From Spinacia oleracea (taxonomy: Eukaryota > Streptophyta > Magnoliopsida > Caryophyllales > Amaranthaceae), in NCBI RefSeq assembly GCF_020520425.1, contig NC_079487.1, positions 112,130,141 to 112,194,140 of the forward strand: a DNA stretch of 64,000 bases, read 5' to 3'. The notes beneath the pieces were generated by a model, which saw nothing but the letters and a program-made list of their open reading frames with translations, made no database searches and was not told the origin of the DNA. The position numbers and the translations under genes were made by a program. Of the stretch, positions 49,311-58,525 are shown piece after piece; positions within the stretch are counted from its first letter, which is position 1; each line of letters opens with the position of its first letter.

Positions 49311-49556
49311 AATGCTCCCTATAGTGGAATGGATTCGAAATGCTGAAACGTCTATACAAACTTGAATTAACACTAATTTTGCAAGGATGTCACGATGTAC
49401 AAGAAGCTGGATAAAACGTAAAGGATATAGTGCACAATTGGGCCTGTTTATACTTACGCCCACCAGGCTTCTAAATACCAAAGCATTAAGGAATCAATTC
49501 CTCTAAAGGGTTGAAGGACCACTATGACAAGGCTCAACTGTCTTTATGATCATCAA

Positions 49557-49897
49557 GGCTCCGTTTGGTAGGGCGTAAAACGTTTTCATTGTAAAATAAT
49601 TTTCCATGAAAAATATTTTTCAAGGGAAAACACAATTTCAAACTAGTTTTCCTTTGTTTGGTACCTTAAAGGAAAATGGGAGAAAATGGTGAAGATTGAG
49701 GGGAAGAAAGTAGAGGGAGGTAAGGAGGAAAGAAGGAAAAATGGTTTCCCTCCCTTTCAAATGGAAAAGGATTTTTCACCTTGGAGGGAGTCATGGAAAA
49801 CTGTTTTTCATCCTTTACCCAACCAAACAATGTAAAATGATTGAAAAATGAAAAATCATTTTACATGAAAATATTTTACGCCCTACCAAACGGAGCC
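49557..49897. mobile_element. MITE with 3-bp duplication (Tourist-like)
   Basis: GGCTCCGTTTGGTAGGGCG at the left is exactly inverted at the right, and the homology extends through TAAAA. Flanked by caa on both sides (49554-49556, 49898-49900). A 3-bp duplication and a GTTTGGT terminus suggest PIF/Harbinger, though TAA/TTA would be usual. 341 bp, non-coding. Confidence 0.8.
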
Positions 49898-49900
49898 CAA

Positions 49901-51241
49901 ATACTATAAATATTTCTCTTTTGGTGAATTTTAAGGAAAGTTTATTTATTGTACTTGCACACAAACTTAGTAAGATCTCTCATATTTGACTTCATTCTCT
50001 AACTTAGGTATCCTCAATCAAGGTTAAATGTTTCATACCGAAACATATTGTAACAATGAGACAAGTTCCTCTCTCTTTACAATGTGTCAATGTTTATTTA
50101 TTACCCAACACCTTGCTGAATAACATCCATGTGGTTCAACTAATTACTTACTTTATCCTTCAGCAATGACTACATGCGTTTGATCATTCATCTTCTCAAA
50201 ATATTTTCTTCCCTTAATTAACGAGCACAGATGTTTGATCAAATATCGATATCATAGACAAGATCTACGCCGTATATCATAAAGAGTGCATTAATTTACG
50301 CACTCCGTCTCTTGCTTAATTACGTTCTCTCTTTGTTTAGCCGGTGCACTCAACATTACAAATTATACTGTTGTTGATATGTAGTGCTAGGCGTGAAATA
50401 TTCAACATTTGTATATTTCTATGTACTTCGTAATAAATAACATAAATGGTTAACTTTTATGAGTCATGTCTTGCATAGTTGCTTACAACATGTTGTATAT
50501 GTCAAGCATTGACTATATAATTTGTGATGTTGATTATAATACACCTTCATAAAGTAGTATTGGCCTATGAACCCAAGGCATAGTTAGTGTGTTATTGTAA
50601 GCAATTTTCCCTAGTAATTACCCCCTCCACCTTACCTGGAACTCTGGAAGTGACATTCAAAATACTGTAAGGGTAAGAGAGAGAGTATAAAAGGATACTG
50701 TATTATTTATCCCATTAAATAACAAGTCATGCACTCATGCTTTATACTCTGTCGTTTGCTAATTGCTACTTTGCTAGAACTCATTTAGAGGTGGAAAATG
50801 GATTCTTTGGAACGGGTTCAGGTTATTTTAGTTCAGCTCATGTTTGGGTGAAGAAAAAATATGGTTGATTTCGTGTATTGGTCGGTTCGATTTAGGTCGA
50901 GTCATCATTCGGTTTATTGTTAGAAGACTTATTACAATAAGTTTATTAGACACATTTTTCGAGTTAGTTCGGTTTAAGTGTGACCAAAATTGGGTAGGGT
51001 ACAATTCAGTCAAGCGAGATTACGGATGAGTTTTGCAAGGCCTAAACTCACTTACTATAGTAAAAACAAAAATTGGGTCTAATATCTATAATATAAAAAT
51101 TATTTAGCAAAAAAAACAGTTCTTTTAAGTTAATTTTGGACTCTATTTTCTTTTCAAAAAAAACAAATACGTGGATGATTTTAGTGACGTGAAAACACTT
51201 TACTTTTGAAAATAAGACACATTCACCAAAATACCAAATTG
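49901..51241. other. Intergenic region before the MULE
   Basis: No supported gene. Words such as ggttcgatttaggtcgagtc near 50880 look like decayed repeat DNA. Confidence 0.5.
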
Positions 51242-51250
51242 TTTTTCTTA

Positions 51251-51391
51251 CGGATTTTTCACCAAATGCCCCTAAGGTTTACTTTAATGCACCAAATACC
51301 CATAAACTTTCCAAAATGCACCAAACACCCCTGACGTATGCAATAATATCATTAAATGCCCTTTTGTCTGACGGACGTTAACCCTCCGTTA
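51251..51391 (+). repeat. Left terminal inverted repeat of the MULE
   Basis: Begins CGGATTTTTCACCAAATGCC and ends at ctgacggacgttaaccctccgtta. Contains three rough internal units of the word gcaccaaa-acccc. It is about 11 bp longer than the right TIR near the tip. Confidence 0.93.
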
Positions 51392-51959
51392 CCATGTTTT
51401 TACCTTGTTGCCCTTACTTGTCCTTTCTGGCGCCATATCAAAAAAGAAAAAAAAAACAAATTCAAAACCTAACTTCCCAACTTCTTCCTCGACATTTCTC
51501 TCTGTTCTCTTACACCATTAGAGAGCACTTGAGTACCAAACCAAAGAGAGAGAAAGATCGAAATTTGCTGGGATTTGTGTAAAACAACTCGCAATAGTTA
51601 GTCGAAGTAAATCCCCACGAAAAGATCGACAATTTGGTCCAAAAATCTGCAGTTTTCGCGAGTCCTACAAAAGTGGGTGCAAGGAGAGCAAAGGACTGGA
51701 ATTTGTGGCTTCAACTTCATCAAAATTGTGTCAAGGTTAGTTCACTCAATTCGTTTCTTGTTCTTGGTGCTATTTTTTGCGAATTTTGCTTTGATTAGGG
51801 TTAGGGTTTTGCTAAAATCGTGATTTTTCCATGAGATGGGTTAACTTGAATTTTGGGGTGTTAATGGTAAAACATAGTGTCTGGTTGTGCTTTGTTGTTT
51901 TGCCTAATGATTTAGTTCATTAATTTGAATTTTTGTGTTGTGTTTATTGTTTGTATAGG

Positions 51960-54900
51960 ATGGTCGCAATTTGGTTGTTATGTCATTATAATGATCGGAA
52001 TTTTGATGTGAGGGTACAAGATACTGATGAAACGAACTACATGGATTTGGTTGATGACTTGTTTGATGATTCTATTAAGCAAGATGTTCTGATTCCCGAT
52101 TTATTTAGATTGTTTTATGTTAATCCTAGTACGAATAAAAGAGTAGAATTGTTGAATGATGTTGGTTTGATGGGCATGTGGGGTTTATTTAAGCGCACAG
52201 ATACTGTGGAAATATGGATAGAGAAGGCAAATGAGAAGGAAACTTCAATCCAATTTAGGACTGCAGTTAAGAAAAGGAAGGATAGGAAGGAAAGGAAGGC
52301 TGCAGAACTTAGAAGGAAAGCTGAGGAGTTTGAGAGGGAGAGGGAAGAGGAAAGGAGAAGGTTAGAAAGGGAGGCTGAGATTCAAAGGGATTTGGAGGAG
52401 CAATTGGCAAACACAGTGGCAGTTGAGGTGCCTGTGTATGATGTTGAGGATTTAAGCGTAGAGTACGTACGTGTTTACAGCTCACAACATGCTGACTTCT
52501 TTTCCCCGGGAGGTTCCCAACCACCAAATACACAAAAAGAGCCTTCACCACCACCAAGAGAGCCCTCACCACCACCAAATAATCCATCACCACCACCAAG
52601 AAGTCCCTCACCACCACCAAATAATCCATCACCACCACCAAGAAGTCCCTCACCACCACCAAATAATCCATCACCACCACCAAGAAGTCCATCACCACCA
52701 CCAAGAAGTCCCTCACCACCACCAACCTCACCACAAACACAACCACAGCAACAACAACAACAGACAGAACATCAGCAACAACAACAAACAGAACATCAAC
52801 AACAACAACAAACAGAACAACAGCAACACCAACCCACAGAACAGCAGCAACAACATCAAACAGAACACCAGCCAGATCAGACACCCCCTCCTAACAGGGC
52901 TGAGTTAAACAAAGGGAGGGGTTTCAGAATTTCCAGAAGTCATGCTAAGAAGACGGGTGAGTTTGTTCCTAAGAAGAGGGGGGGAAGGCCTGCTGGTTCA
53001 AGGGTGAGGAAACCCACTGCATACAATGTGGAGGAAGAGGAGCAATGGGATGATGAGAGTGATGATGAAAATTTTGAGGAGAGTGAGAGTGATAGTGAAA
53101 CTGGTTTCAACTCCGACGATTTCATTGACGAAGAAATTGAAGAAGATGAAGAACAAGATGTTCTTAAGGAGGTAATTTCTGAGAGAAGTTTTGAGGATCA
53201 TTTAGATGGGAGTAATAAGCTGGATAATTTGTATGCAAATGGGAAAGTTGTGGGAAGCATGCCATGGGGGACTATCAAGTTGCAACCATGGATGATATTC
53301 CAAAGCAAGACACACTTCATGGAGGTCTTTAGAGACTTCTGTATTCAAGAGGGATTTGCTGTGAGTGTTGAAAAGGCTGATACAACCAGATTCACTGCAA
53401 TGTGTCCGGTTGAGTCATGCAATTGGAGGATCCATGCCTGTGTGTTGTTGGATGGGGTCAGTTGGGCCATTAAAACTCTTGTCAGTGAGCACAAGTCTTG
53501 TGGGAGACTTGAGGAGAATCCCATGGTGACATCTCAATGGCTATGCACCAAACTACTTCCTGACATTGAAGCAAATCCAGAAATCCCAATTAAGACACTT
53601 CAAAGAAAGGCATTGGGGATTTATAGGGTACAAGTGAAACAGAGGTTGATGTACAAGGTGAGAAGCCTCGGGAGGCAGCAAATTTATGGAGGTTTTGATG
53701 AGTCATATGCCCTTTTACCATCCTATGCTGAAATGATCAAATCTACCAATCCTGGGAGTTATGCCTTGGTCACTTGGACTGCAGATTCTGGTAACGTGAC
53801 ACCCCGTTTCAAGGCTTGCTTTTTCTCCTTTGCTGCACAAGTTAGGGGTTTCTTAAGAGGTTGTAGGCCTATCATAGGCATTGATGGTGCACATTTGAGT
53901 GGATACTATAAGGGAATTCTCCTCACTGCAGTTGCTATCGATGGGAATAATGAGATTTTTCCATTAGCCTATAGCATTGTGAGTACGGAGAGTATGGACA
54001 CATGGTCCTATTTTTTCAGAAGTTTGAAGGCTTTGTTTGTTCAACATGGGTGCCAGAGGGATGACTGGACTTTTATTAGTGACAGAATGAGGGTAATTAC
54101 TCCTCCCTTTCTTGGTTTTTATTATTTGTAGTATTGTTTATATTTTTTTCAGTTTTCTGGTTCACTTCCCTAGTTATTGAAACTTGGAATTGTGTTATGC
54201 AGGGAGTAGAATCTGCTTTGTATGATGTTTTCCCCAAATCAGTCAGGAGGGTCTGTGCTCAGCATCTGTATACCAACTGCAGACAAGCTGGATACAGTGG
54301 CACAGCCTTCCATGACTTGTTCTGGGTTGCTGCTGATGCATACAATCCATATGTCTTCAACAAAGCCATGGAAAAGATTGGCAAACTCATCCCAGAAGCA
54401 GTGGGATATCTTGACAAAGTGCCTGAACAGTGGTCCAGACACAAGTTTGATGTTGGGGTCACTTGTGATCACAACACCACCAACTTTGTGGAATCCTTCA
54501 ACGCGTGTACCAAACCCTTTAGGGATCTTCCTGTTTTGTCACTTCTTGAAGGTAATCCTTTACATTTTATCCTATTTTTGTGTCATTGGAACTTATTTAT
54601 TTAGGTTTGTATTCAAGTGTCCGAGTCGGGTTTGTGTTCAAGTGTCCGAGTCGGGTATGTGTTCAAGTTTCCGAGTCGGGTATTTATTTTGCATTAAAAT
54701 GTGTGATGCCAATTATTGTATTCTGTTATGTTAGAAATAAGGTCTTGGTGCATGACGAAGATCGGGGCCAGATTTGATAAAGCTGTTGACATTGGACCCG
54801 ATCAATTGACGCCATATGCTACTAAGGAGCTTGAAGAGAGGAGTGCTGACTCGAGGTTCTGTTATGCAACTAATGCTGGGGGGGGTGAATTTGAGGTTTT

Positions 54901-55420
54901 AGATGGTCATGTGAAGTTCCCTATTAGGCTTGCTGCTAGAGTTTGTGGTTGTGGAAAATGGCAAGGGTGTGGTATACCTTGCAAGCATGCTATTAGGGTA
55001 ATATACCATCAAAGACTCAATCCTACAGATTTTGTTTCTCCTTACTTCAAAGGGGCAGCCTATAAGCTCACATACTCAGAGCATATTCACCCCATGCCTG
55101 ACTCAACACAGTGGCCTACATTTGAGCTACCTAGGATTCTTCCCCCACTAATGAGAAGGGCAGCTGGCAGACCAGCCAAGCAGAGAAGAAGAGGTGCTCA
55201 TGAGAAGAAGAGGGGGAAAAGAAACACCACTGTCAAGTGTGGGAAATGCAAGCAAATTGGGCATAACTCAAGAACCTGTAAAGGAGGTTCCACTGCAAAA
55301 CAGAGGAAAGAATCTGCTGCAGCTGCTGCTGGTTCTGCTGGTGCATCAACATCTGGTGCTAGGAAGAGGAAGGCTCCAACATCTAATGCATCGAGCAGCA
55401 AGAAGTCCAAAGCTGCATAA
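51960..55420 (+). CDS. MULE transposase (mudrA-like), three coding exons
   Basis: Cuts and joins the element ends. Coding exons 51960-54092, 54203-54551 and 54735-55420 give 1055 residues. The ATG at 51960 directly follows a 5' UTR intron (51736-51958), and I see no ATG in the leader exon (about 51480-51735). Joins are in phase: DRMR|GVES and LLE|EIRSW. N-terminus PB1-like; then a charged coiled coil (about 95-140); Pro-rich and Gln/His/Thr-rich repeats (about 190-310); an AT-hook-like GGRPAGSR; an acidic stretch; the MuDR zinc DNA-binding region (about 435-510). The DDE catalytic core has D642 (GIDGAH), D708 (ISDR) and E808 (FVESFN). A SWIM finger CxC-x9-CxH lies at 898-912. A CCHC knuckle C996/C999/H1004/C1009 precedes a basic tail. 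No stop or frameshift is visible in the joined exons. Works at the two TIRs; probably nuclear. Confidence 0.93.
52541..52870 (+). repeat. In-frame coding repeats (SPPP and Q-rich) in the transposase
   Basis: A 42-bp unit of caccaccaccaa(ataatc/gaagtc) is repeated about three to four times, followed by CAACAACAACAGACAGAACAT units. All stay in frame, giving a Ser-Pro and then a Gln/Thr/His linker of likely disordered structure. Confidence 0.9.
54606..54680 (+). repeat. 25-bp triple repeat in transposase intron
   Basis: Three consecutive 25-bp units of the form t.tgt.ttcaagt.tccgagtcggg, inside the last intron (54552-54734). Confidence 0.9.
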
Positions 55421-55653
55421 CTAGAAGTAAGCTTAGGATTCAGTTTAGTATTTCTGTTTTAAAGCTTAGGTTTATTTTGAAAAACAACTTAGGTTGTGGC
55501 ACATTTTGGCATTTTTTTGTAAAGCTACCCACAACTTGATGTTCGGTTTATTTTGGAAACAAACTATTTCAGTTACGAGTTCAAAGACTTGCATATTATT
55601 GATAAATGAAATTCATGTGCTCGTGCCATTACAACCATCATTGTTTGTCTTGA

Positions 55654-56031
55654 TTACTTCTTTACTACAAACATTAGACACAAAAACATTACAATTTCTA
55701 TTTTAATTGCTGCAGCTTGGAATTTTTTGAGCTCTTTCACTCTTTTCTTCAGTTTCTTCAGTTCGTCACTTATATTGTCGTTGTCTTCCGATGTTCCCTC
55801 ATACTCTATATTGCTCTGTTGCTGTTGGTGTTGTTGATTTTGGTGTAGAACACTTCCTTTGCACCACATAAAATGGTTACAAGGATCACACTTGTAATAT
55901 AGCCTCTGTGGATTTTTGGATGTCTCGGAGCTTTTTATTGCACATTTTTTGGAACAAATAGGACAACATTTGTTTGGAACAAGTATGTATGAAAACAGAT
56001 TGGATGATGATGTATTGGAACAAGAACTCAT
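55654..56031 (-). CDS. Small zf-GRF protein with C-terminal hydrophobic tail, carried by the MULE
   Basis: 125 residues, convergent with the transposase and separated from it by 233 bp. Residues 22-58 form a GRF-type zinc finger: cysteines at 23, 26, 48 and 51, with SKNPQRLYYKC in place of the usual NPGRRFYxC and then CNHFMWC (canonical CxFFxW). Then a Gln/Asn linker (62-75), an acidic stretch, a coiled coil (88-104) and a short hydrophobic tail (about 105-123) ending in KK, perhaps a tail anchor. GRF fingers bind nucleic acid, often single-stranded DNA, in other proteins. Small proteins with this layout (GRF, coiled coil, tail) are common in plant genomes as uncharacterised genes. Here it lies wholly inside a transposon. 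ATG 56031 is chosen because no upstream ATG exists in any frame back to the TATA box. Role in transposition is an inference; it could also be a captured host gene. Confidence 0.8.
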   Translation of the reverse strand: MSSCSNTSSSNLFSYILVPNKCCPICSKKCAIKSSETSKNPQRLYYKCDPCNHFMWCKGSVLHQNQQHQQQQSNIEYEGTSEDNDNISDELKKLKKRVKELKKFQAAAIKIEIVMFLCLMFVVKK

Positions 56032-56450
56032 GCTGTGTTGTTGTTCTTGCTGCTCTGTTGTTGCTGCTTCTGTTGTTGATGCTTCTGTTGTTGCTGCTTC
56101 TGTTGTTTGTTATTGTTGTTGTTGTGTTGTGTTGTTCTTGCTGCTGGTGTTGTCTATTCTTGTTGTTGATGTGTTGTTCTTGCTGCTGGTGTTGTGCTGT
56201 GTTGAAGTCCTTGTTGCTGCTGCTATTGGTGTTTGTTCTTGTTGCTCTGCTGTCTTGTTATTCTTGCTGTTGCTGCTGCTGCTGTTGTTGTTTGTTCTTG
56301 TTGTTGCTGCTGCTGGTGTTGCAGGGTTCTGCTTGTTGTTGGTGCTCCTGTTGCAGTGTTCTGGTTGTGCAGGTGGGGGTTTGGGGTGGACTGTTTGTGC
56401 AGTTGGGGGGGATTGGGGTTTAGGGCAGTGTGGTGTTGTTGTTGGGTATG
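56032..56450 (-). other. AUG-free CAA/CAG-rich leader of the zf-GRF gene
   Basis: On the minus strand this stretch is a long run of CAACAACAG-like words with no ATG in any frame (no 'cat' on the plus strand). The frame of the gene stays open upstream to a stop at about 56110-56112. The plus-strand open frames here are Val/Leu/Cys-rich shadows. Confidence 0.75.
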
Positions 56451-56460
56451 GTATATATAA
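56451..56460 (-). promoter_or_regulatory. Probable TATA box of the zf-GRF gene
   Basis: TTATATATAC on the minus strand, about 150 bp inside the right TIR and at the head of the AUG-free leader; correctly placed to drive leftward transcription. Confidence 0.5.
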
Positions 56461-56527
56461 GGGAAATTAGTGTATGGGTGACTGCAACGGCTATATTATT
56501 AACGGCTAGTTTTTGGAAAAAAAATTA

Positions 56528-56590
56528 CCAAACCTCAGGGGTATTTGGTGCTTTTTACCAAACCTCAGGGGTATTCGGTGCATTATGTTT
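56528..56590. repeat. Subterminal repeats inside the right TIR
   Basis: Two units of taccaaacctcaggggtatt.ggtgc lie just inside the right TIR and repeat the motif found within the TIRs. They are candidates for extra transposase-binding sites; the left side lacks them. Confidence 0.75.
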
Positions 56591-56606
56591 TAACGAACTA
56601 ACTGCC

Positions 56607-56735
56607 TAACGGAGGGTTAACGTCCGTCAGACAAAAGGGCATTTAATGATATTATTGCATACGTCAGGGGTGTTTGGTGCATTTTGGAAAGTTTAGGGGT
56701 ATTTGGTGCATTAAAGTAAACCTCAGGGGCATCCG
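56607..56735 (-). repeat. Right terminal inverted repeat of the MULE
   Basis: Inverse of the left TIR over about 129 bp with very few mismatches, apart from the missing 11-bp ttttcaccaaa segment at the tip. Confidence 0.93.
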
Positions 56736-56744
56736 TATTTCTTA

Positions 56745-57109
56745 TAAGTTCATCTTATCAATTAAAGCCTTAATAAAAAGTTCATGTTTCACAGGAACTT
56801 GAAAGCCTTAAAAAACATTTAATTTTGTTTTTTTTGTGAAAGCTTAAAAAAAAGCTCTTCAAAAATGTTTTTCACAAAAACTCTCTAATAACAGAAGGTA
56901 AAACAAAATTATTTTAATTTCGAAAACCAGTTTCTCCTTATTTAAGTTGAAAATTTAACTTTGGTTGATCTTCAAGAACAGGGATCAGATGGTATAAACG
57001 GGGATGCCCAAATTGTCGTAACAGGCTTAGGCTGGACACCCATTTCGCATATTAATTTGCGAAAAATGACCACTCATCATATCCCATTATCTGCCTGAAG
57101 GATCATACT
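56745..57109. other. Spacer between MULE and LINE
   Basis: AT-rich, with no gene or element recognised. Confidence 0.5.
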
Positions 57110-58023
57110 TTAATTGATAACCAAGCTTCTGATTATAAACCACCTCACCAAATGATACTATCTGTTTCTTCCGATGTGGGATGAAACATTTTCTTAGTTT
57201 TCGCATGTGCCTTTAACTTGTTTTACCAAGCAAGCAGACATCTACAAAGTAGAAGCAGTATAACTTTCGTACGTCCAACAAACAAGGACCGCACTGCACT
57301 CAGACTGCACCCTTGGCTATATATGTTGCATAAGTTGCTCCTAATGACTCAATGGGTCCAATGTGTTATAATGACAACAGTATGTACAACAAACGTCACA
57401 AATGATAATACTACGCAGTTGATACACCTGGTTTACATTGGCGGCCTATTAACATTTACTCCAGGAGTACTTGGCTATGTTCCCATAGTGATCGTTGTGT
57501 CATTTGTGATTATGAATCAAACAAGCACTTGTTCTTTGAATTCCATTACAACTCTCCGTGTATAAAGCTGATTAAAGAGTTGCTTGGCATAAGGGCACTT
57601 ACCGCAAAGTTCCCCAAACTGTTGACTTGGGTTGACAAAAGATATAAAGGCTCACGATTTAGAAAGCATATTATTATTTATGTTGTTTTGGCTATAGGTT
57701 ATATGATCCGGAAGGAGGGGAATAATGTTCTATGGAACTTCAAGATAACATGAGTGTATAAAACAATGCAGGAGATCAAGTTTTGCGTTAAGGAAAGAGT
57801 GAAAAGCCTGCTAAAGAAGAAGATCGATTACTCAATCTGATTTGGACTATTTGCAGTATTTTTTAATTGCCTTTTGGTGCTTACAACTTGTTTTCTTTTG
57901 TGCCTGTGTATAAGTTGTTATTTTAGGAAGCTGGGTAGAGACATGTCTATACTTCTTTCCTTTCTTGTAAACTTTCAGTGGGGTCAAGAAATAAAATTTC
58001 ACTTACTTACCCAAAAAAAAAAA
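57110..58023 (+). mobile_element. 5'-truncated, decayed L1-type LINE
   Basis: In-frame sequence at about 57550-57750 (WVDKRYKGSRFRKHII, then IRKEGNNVLWNF) resembles the C-terminal zinc-binding (zf-RVT) part of plant L1 reverse transcriptases. The element ends in a typical tail (tttcagtggggtcaagaaataaaatttcactta) and a poly(A) run at about 58013-58023. The upstream part is broken by stops and frame changes, and the left limit is a guess. Endonuclease and catalytic reverse transcriptase motifs are absent, so it cannot move. Confidence 0.65.
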
Positions 58024-58035
58024 ATGCAACATCAA

Positions 58036-58516
58036 GGATACATTTTTTTTACCACATACAAAAATCGAAAAATTATTTTTTACCACCTAAAAATTTAAAA
58101 TTGTATTTTACCGGGCACCTAAAAAAAATGAAATTTGTTTTTTACCACCTGAAAAACCGAAAAATTGATGAAACCTTTATGATGGGTCCACTAATTCATT
58201 TTTTCTCCAATTTTGTACACTTCCCGTATGATTTTCTTTAACTCCTTCACCCACCTCTTTTTACTGCCATTGAATTTGAATTTTGTCAATTTTGTGAATT
58301 AAGGAAGCATGAAAATAGAAGGGAGTTAAATACATGAAAACGTGAAAGAAGAGAAAATATCAGAAATAGTATTGTTATTATGGCCCTCGCATAACGTTTT
58401 CATCTGATTTTTCATTTTTCGGGTGGTAAAAAACAAGTTTTAATTTTTTTAAAATACAAGTTTTAGTTTTTTAAGTGGTAAAAAATAATTTTTCGATTTT
58501 TTAAAAACAATTATCC
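58036..58516. mobile_element. Non-autonomous MULE (long-TIR MITE)
   Basis: A perfect 9-bp duplication caacatcaa flanks it (58027-58035, 58517-58525). The ends GGATA...TTTTTTACCAC are inverted over roughly 100 bp with words aaaatcgaaaaattattttt and ttttaccacctaaaaa. 481 bp without a gene. The frame at 57978-58241 that crosses its left end is spurious. Confidence 0.88.
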
Positions 58517-58525
58517 CAACATCAA

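Larger units (their letters stand above)
51251..56735 (+). mobile_element. Mutator-like element (MULE) with two convergent genes, apparently complete
   Basis: Long terminal inverted repeats (51251-51391 and 56607-56735) enclose a transposase gene (plus strand) and a zf-GRF gene (minus strand). A 9-bp target duplication flanks the element, tttttctta (51242-51250) and tatttctta (56736-56744), with one mismatch. Long TIRs and 9-bp duplications are the Mutator hallmark. Both genes have undamaged frames and promoter-like sequence inside the TIR-proximal regions, so the element may be autonomous or only recently silent. The convergent layout resembles maize MuDR, whose second gene mudrB is unrelated to the one here as far as I can tell. 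Confidence 0.93.

Noticed and set aside
55916-56470. Plus-strand Leu/Val/Cys-rich frames near the right end of the MULE
   Set aside because: They are the complement of the CAA/CAG-rich leader; composition alone explains them.
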